A stretch of 64,000 nt of DNA from Cupriavidus sp. AU9028 (lineage in GTDB: Bacteria; Pseudomonadota; Gammaproteobacteria; Burkholderiales; Burkholderiaceae): assembly GCF_019795295.1 (NCBI RefSeq), contig NZ_JAIMCG010000003.1, forward strand, positions 289,761 through 353,760. Reading direction: 5' to 3'. This document shows positions 60,010 to 64,000 of the stretch, one piece after another. The stretch's first letter is position 1. Every line of letters starts with the position of its first letter. The notes under the pieces were generated by a model. That model ran no database searches and was not told the origin of the DNA. It was given only the letters and a program-made list of their open reading frames with translations. The position numbers and the translations under genes are program-made.

Positions 60010-62841
60010 TCAGTGCGCCTCCTCCCAGTTCGCGCCATCGCCCACTTCCGCGACCAACGGCACGCGCAGCTGCGCCACGCCACACATCAGCTCAGGCAAC
60101 CGCACCCGCACCTGCTCCAGCTCGTCGCGCGGCACTTCCAGCACCAGTTCGTCATGCACCTGCATGATCTGGCGAGTACCCAGTTGCTCGCGCTCGATCC
60201 AGTCCTGCACGGCGATCATCGACAGCTTGATCAGGTCGGCCGCGGTACCCTGCATCGGCGCATTGATCGCCGCGCGCTCCGCCGCCTGCCGGCGTGGGCC
60301 GTTCCCGCCACGAATATCGGGCAGCCACAGCCGCCGCCCGAACACGGTTTCGACGAAACCCTGCTCGCGCGCCATCTGCCGCGTCTCTTCCATATAGCGC
60401 GCGACTCCGGGGTAGCGCATGAAGTAGCGGTCGATATAGTGGCGCGCGGCATCGCGCTCGATGCCGAGGTTGCTGGCCAGGCCGAACGCGCTCATGCCGT
60501 AGATCAGCCCGAAGTTGATCACCTTGGCATAGCGGCGCTGCTCGCTGCTGACCGCGTCGGTGGCAACGCCGAAGATCTCGGCGGCGGTAGCCCGGTGGAT
60601 ATCCTCGCCGCGGGCGAAGGCGCCCAGCAGGTTATCGTCCTCGGAGATATGCGCCATGATGCGCAGCTCGATCTGCGAATAGTCAGCCGAGACGATGACA
60701 TTGCCAGGCCCCGCGATGAACGCTTCGCGGATGCGGCGCCCTTCTTCCGTGCGCACCGGGATGTTCTGCAGGTTCGGCTCGGTCGAGGCAAGCCGCCCCG
60801 TCACCGCGGTGGCCTGCCCATAGCTGGTATGCACGCGGCCGGTCTGCGCATTGACCATGCGCGGCAGCTTGTCGGTGTAGGTGGACTTCAGCTTCGACAG
60901 CGCGCGATAGTCGAGCAACAGCTTGGGCAGCGGATAGTCCTCGGCCAGTTTCTGCAGCACCTCCTCGTCGGTGGACGGCGCGCCGCTGGCGGTCTTCTTG
61001 ACCACCGGCAGCTGCATCCGTCCGAACAGGATCTCGCCGATCTGCTTGGGGGAGCCAAGGTTGAACGGCTGGCCCGCGGCCTCGTAGGCCTGCTGCTCCA
61101 GCGCCAGCATGCGCTGGCCGAGCTCGTGGCTTTGCGCCGCCAGCCGCGCCGCGTCGATCAGCACGCCGTTGCGCTCGATCTTCTGCAGCACCACCGACAC
61201 CGGCATCTCGATCTGCTCGTAGACATAGCGCAGGCCGTCCTCGGCCTCGATCTGCGGGCACATGACCCGGTGCAGGCGCAGGGTCACGTCGGCGTCCTCG
61301 GCCGCGTATTCGGTGGCGCGCGCGAGCGGGATCTGGTCGAAGCACAGCTGCCCCGCTCCCTTGCCACAGACTTCCTCGTACGTGATGGTCTTCAGCCCCA
61401 GCAGCCGCTCGGCCAGGCTGTCCATGCCGTGGTTGCGGTGGGACGCCAGCACATAGCTCTGCAGCATGGTGTCGTGCCGCACGCCGCGCAGCGTGATGCC
61501 GTGATTGGCAAAGACATGCAGGTCGTACTTCAGGTGCTGGCCCACCTTGGCCCGGGACGGATCTTCCAGCCACTCGCGCAGCCGGCTCAGCACGGTGTCG
61601 ATGGCCAATTGGCCACGCCCTTCCAGGCCGGCCACGTCCGGCCCCTGATGCGCGACCGGGATATAGCACGCAACGCCCGGCTCGACCGACAGCGACAGGC
61701 CCACCAGCCGCGCCTGCATCGGATCGATCGCAGTGGTTTCGGTATCGATGCAGGTCAGCTCCGCGGCTTCGACACGTTGGGCCCACTCTTCCAGCGCTTC
61801 GGCGGTATGGACCATCTCATAGCGGATCTCGACCGGCGCCGCCGCCGTACCGGTACCCGGCGCGTCGGGGGCGACAGGACCGTCGAACAGGTTGCCCTGC
61901 GGGCCGGCGCCGCTGCCGTTGCCGTTGCCGTTGCCTTGCGAGCGGGCGGCCTGTGCGCGCGCGTTGGGCAGGCTTTCGCCGGTCAGCTCGCGCAACCAGG
62001 TCTTGAAGCCGTAGCGCGAGAAGAAGGCGACCAGCTTGTCGCGGTCCTCGCCCAGATCCTTCAGCGCATGGAAGTCGGCGATGGCCGACGACAGGTCGCA
62101 GTCGCACCGCACGGTGACCAGCTCCCTGGCACGCGGCAGCCATTCGACCGTGTCGCGCAGGTTCTGTCCCACCACGCCCTTGATGTTGACCGCGTTCTCG
62201 ATCACGCCGTCCAGCGTGCCGTATTCGGTCAGCCACTTCACCGCGGTCTTGGGTCCGACCTTCGGCACGCCCGGCACGTTGTCGACCGCGTCGCCGATCA
62301 GCGACAGGTAATCGACGATGCGATCGGGCGGCACGCCGAACTTGGCCACCACCCCGGGCGGGTCCAGCACTTCGCCGCTCATCGTGTTGACCAGCGTAAC
62401 ATGGTCGTTGACGAGCTGCGCCAGATCCTTGTCGCCGGTGGAAACCACGGTGCGGATGCCCTCGGCGGTCGCCTGCCGCGCGAGGGTGCCGATCACATCG
62501 TCCGCCTCGACGCCTTCCACCATCAGGATCGGCCAGCCCAGCGCGCGCACGGCTTCGTGGATGGGCTCGACCTGGCGCGCCAGATCCTCGGGCATCGGCG
62601 GCCGGTGTTCCTTGTAGGCGGGGTACAACGCGTCGCGGAACGTCTTGCCCTTGGCGTCGAAGACGCAGGCGCTATACTCTGCCGGGTAGTCGTTGCGGAG
62701 CTTGCGCAACATATTGATCATGCCGTAGATCGCCCCCGTGGGCAGACCCTCCCCGTTCCGCAAGTCAGGCAATGCGTGATATGCGCGATACAGATAGCTC
62801 GACCCATCGACGAGCAGCAGTGTTTTAGGACTATCCGACAT
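60010..62841 (-). CDS. polA: DNA polymerase I
   Basis: 943 residues. 5'-3' exonuclease domain with LLVDGSSYLYRAYHALP, EGVEADDVIGTLA and PGVPKVGPKTAVKWL; a Gly/Asn-rich linker (SQGNGNGNGSG); 3'-5' exonuclease with the catalytic CIDTETTAID; polymerase motifs SADYSQIELRIMAH, RRYAKVINFGLIYGM and QVHDELVLEVP. Start at 62841 (MSDSPK) or six bases upstream (MGMSDS), whose ATG would overlap the start codon of the divergent gene. Confidence 0.97.
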   Translation of the reverse strand: MSDSPKTLLLVDGSSYLYRAYHALPDLRNGEGLPTGAIYGMINMLRKLRNDYPAEYSACVFDAKGKTFRDALYPAYKEHRPPMPEDLARQVEPIHEAVRALGWPILMVEGVEADDVIGTLARQATAEGIRTVVSTGDKDLAQLVNDHVTLVNTMSGEVLDPPGVVAKFGVPPDRIVDYLSLIGDAVDNVPGVPKVGPKTAVKWLTEYGTLDGVIENAVNIKGVVGQNLRDTVEWLPRARELVTVRCDCDLSSAIADFHALKDLGEDRDKLVAFFSRYGFKTWLRELTGESLPNARAQAARSQGNGNGNGSGAGPQGNLFDGPVAPDAPGTGTAAAPVEIRYEMVHTAEALEEWAQRVEAAELTCIDTETTAIDPMQARLVGLSLSVEPGVACYIPVAHQGPDVAGLEGRGQLAIDTVLSRLREWLEDPSRAKVGQHLKYDLHVFANHGITLRGVRHDTMLQSYVLASHRNHGMDSLAERLLGLKTITYEEVCGKGAGQLCFDQIPLARATEYAAEDADVTLRLHRVMCPQIEAEDGLRYVYEQIEMPVSVVLQKIERNGVLIDAARLAAQSHELGQRMLALEQQAYEAAGQPFNLGSPKQIGEILFGRMQLPVVKKTASGAPSTDEEVLQKLAEDYPLPKLLLDYRALSKLKSTYTDKLPRMVNAQTGRVHTSYGQATAVTGRLASTEPNLQNIPVRTEEGRRIREAFIAGPGNVIVSADYSQIELRIMAHISEDDNLLGAFARGEDIHRATAAEIFGVATDAVSSEQRRYAKVINFGLIYGMSAFGLASNLGIERDAARHYIDRYFMRYPGVARYMEETRQMAREQGFVETVFGRRLWLPDIRGGNGPRRQAAERAAINAPMQGTAADLIKLSMIAVQDWIEREQLGTRQIMQVHDELVLEVPRDELEQVRVRLPELMCGVAQLRVPLVAEVGDGANWEEAH

Positions 62842-62845
62842 TCCC

Positions 62846-63805
62846 ATGGACTCGAAATTGACTGAAGCCGCGGCTGGCGGTGCTTCCTCGGACCACCACC
62901 GCGACGGCGCCAACGGCAATAACAGAACTGCAGGCATTCCCGCCGGCGAGGGCAAGATCAGCACCGCCGCAGACATGGACGTGAACGTGACCGTGGGCCC
63001 TTCGGCCGACGGTCCGGGCGACACCGCCGCACCAGCGAAACATGCGCCGGCCGGGGGCAAGGGGTCGCGGGGCAATCCCCGCAAGATGATTCCGAGCCTG
63101 CGTGCGCTGGCTGACGAAGATCGCGCCACCGCCAAGAAGGCGCGCGCTTCCTGGCAAATGTTCACGATTATGGCAGAGTTCATCGAGGCGACGGAGTACC
63201 TGTCGGAGATCCGGCCCGCCGTCTCGATCTACGGCAGCGCGCGCCTGCGCGAGGATTCGCCGTACTACCAGCAGACCATCGACATCGCCCGGTTGTTCTC
63301 CGACGCAGGCTTTGCCGTGATCTCGGGCGGCGGCCCCGGCATCATGGAAGCGGCCAACAAGGGCGCGCACGCCGGCAAGTCGGCCAGCGTCGGCCTGAAC
63401 ATCGAACTGCCGCACGAGCAGCATGGCAATCCTTACCAGGATATCGCCATGCGCTTCCGCCATTTCTTCACCCGCAAGGTGACCTTCGTCAAGAACTCGG
63501 ACGCCTTCATCGTGATGCCGGGCGGCTTCGGCACGCTGGACGAACTGGCCGAGGTGCTGACGCTGGTGCAGACCGGCAAGTCGCGCGCGGTGCCGGTGGT
63601 GATGGTGGGCAGCCGCTTCTGGAAGGGGCTGCTGGACTGGTTCCGCTTCACGCTGCTGCCGATGGGCCTGATCGCCGAGCACGACCTGGACCTGATGACC
63701 ATCGTCGACGAGCCGCAGGAGGTGCTGGACGCCGTCTACGACTACTACGAGCGGCGCGGCGGCGACACGCCGATTCCTCCCAAGGAGGAGATGTTCTACC
63801 TGTAA
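62846..63805 (+). CDS. LOG-family nucleoside 5'-monophosphate phosphoribohydrolase (TIGR00730)
   Basis: 319 residues as read. The LOG signature is VISGGGPGIMEAANKGA near residue 165 and MPGGFGTLDELAEVL near 230. LOG proteins release adenine-type bases from nucleotides (cytokinin activation in plants; purine turnover or PpnN-like roles in bacteria). The first 80 residues are low-complexity Gly/Ala/Ser/Asp. Starts at 62975 or 63086 are as plausible, as the shown ATG shares CCATGG with a possible polA start and has no Shine-Dalgarno at the right distance. Confidence 0.88.
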   Translation: MDSKLTEAAAGGASSDHHRDGANGNNRTAGIPAGEGKISTAADMDVNVTVGPSADGPGDTAAPAKHAPAGGKGSRGNPRKMIPSLRALADEDRATAKKARASWQMFTIMAEFIEATEYLSEIRPAVSIYGSARLREDSPYYQQTIDIARLFSDAGFAVISGGGPGIMEAANKGAHAGKSASVGLNIELPHEQHGNPYQDIAMRFRHFFTRKVTFVKNSDAFIVMPGGFGTLDELAEVLTLVQTGKSRAVPVVMVGSRFWKGLLDWFRFTLLPMGLIAEHDLDLMTIVDEPQEVLDAVYDYYERRGGDTPIPPKEEMFYL

Positions 63806-64000
63806 GCGCCGGGCGCGGCATCTGGAGTGGCGCAGCCGCCTCGCAAGGGGCCCGCGGGCGGCAGGACTTGCTAGAATGCAAGCCTGACGCCTCGCCGCGC
63901 CGGGCCTGCCTTTTCGGCGGCCAGCAGCGGCGCCATCCGGGTGGGGCCCCGGGGGGCCCGCGCCGCCCACGGGCCCGACCAGGTGGGCCCCGGCCCCCCC
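63806..64000. other. Right-end non-coding sequence, last 70 bases of doubtful quality
   Basis: A TAGAAT (63872-63877) may be the -10 box of a following gene. The final 70 bases are runs of G and C with no coding signal. Confidence 0.5.

Noticed and set aside
59998-62865. 955-codon plus-strand open frame
   Set aside because: Lies opposite polA over its whole length; no recognisable domains.

Overview
The window is about 64 kb of GC-rich (roughly two-thirds G+C), densely coding bacterial chromosome. Gene content and order point to a betaproteobacterium of the Burkholderiaceae, most like Cupriavidus/Ralstonia: a thyA-folA-pmbA-darP-mog-orn-M48-rsgA housekeeping run, a macromolecular-synthesis operon rpsU-yqeY-dnaG-rpoD followed by tRNA-Ile2, an xseB-ispA-dxs operon beside folE2, and orphan Bug-type periplasmic binding proteins. 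The genus is inferred from protein resemblance only. The left edge cuts a benE-like gene. The right edge ends in long G/C runs that may be poor sequence.

Region by region. 1-2.2 kb: end of a BenE-type transporter, a HigB/HigA toxin-antitoxin pair with a palindromic operator, and tRNA-Arg(CCT). 2.26-2.55 kb: an unannotated minus-strand small RNA candidate with its own promoter and terminator. 3.1-7.6 kb: a DEAD-box helicase and an egtD/egtB-like pair for ergothioneine-type histidine betaines. 7.85-8.8 kb: a yybP-ykoY (manganese) riboswitch controlling a TerC-family exporter. 9-24 kb: mostly core genes (thymidylate/folate, PmbA, ribosome biogenesis, molybdopterin, Orn, RsgA, GluQ, RhlE) with transporters, pirin and a LysR regulator between them.

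24.4-37.2 kb is the accessory, catabolic part: a LysR regulator divergent from D-serine dehydratase, a Bug binding protein, an amidase and a DadA-like oxidase; then an SBP56/methanethiol-oxidase homologue translationally coupled to an unrecognised polytopic membrane protein; then a second Bug protein, a fused CoA-transferase and a divergent IclR regulator. Near-perfect palindromes sit at the regulator starts (LysR, IclR, HigBA, and LysR/pirin). A Tat lipoprotein phosphoesterase follows.

39.8-63.8 kb is again core: tRNA-Ile2, rpoD, dnaG, yqeY and rpsU with an attenuator after rpsU; BaiN-like flavoprotein, TsaD, FolE2, Dxs, IspA, XseB, a Rieske oxygenase, a DMT exporter, a mercaptopyruvate-type sulfurtransferase, a ZIP transporter, dienelactone hydrolase, NDH-2, PolA and a LOG-type phosphoribohydrolase. 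Two repeat families are scattered between genes: a palindromic REP-like pair near 14.2 kb, and a G/C-rich hairpin element built on CCCTCTCCC blocks at four loci (19.6, 30.9, 37.3 and 55.4 kb).
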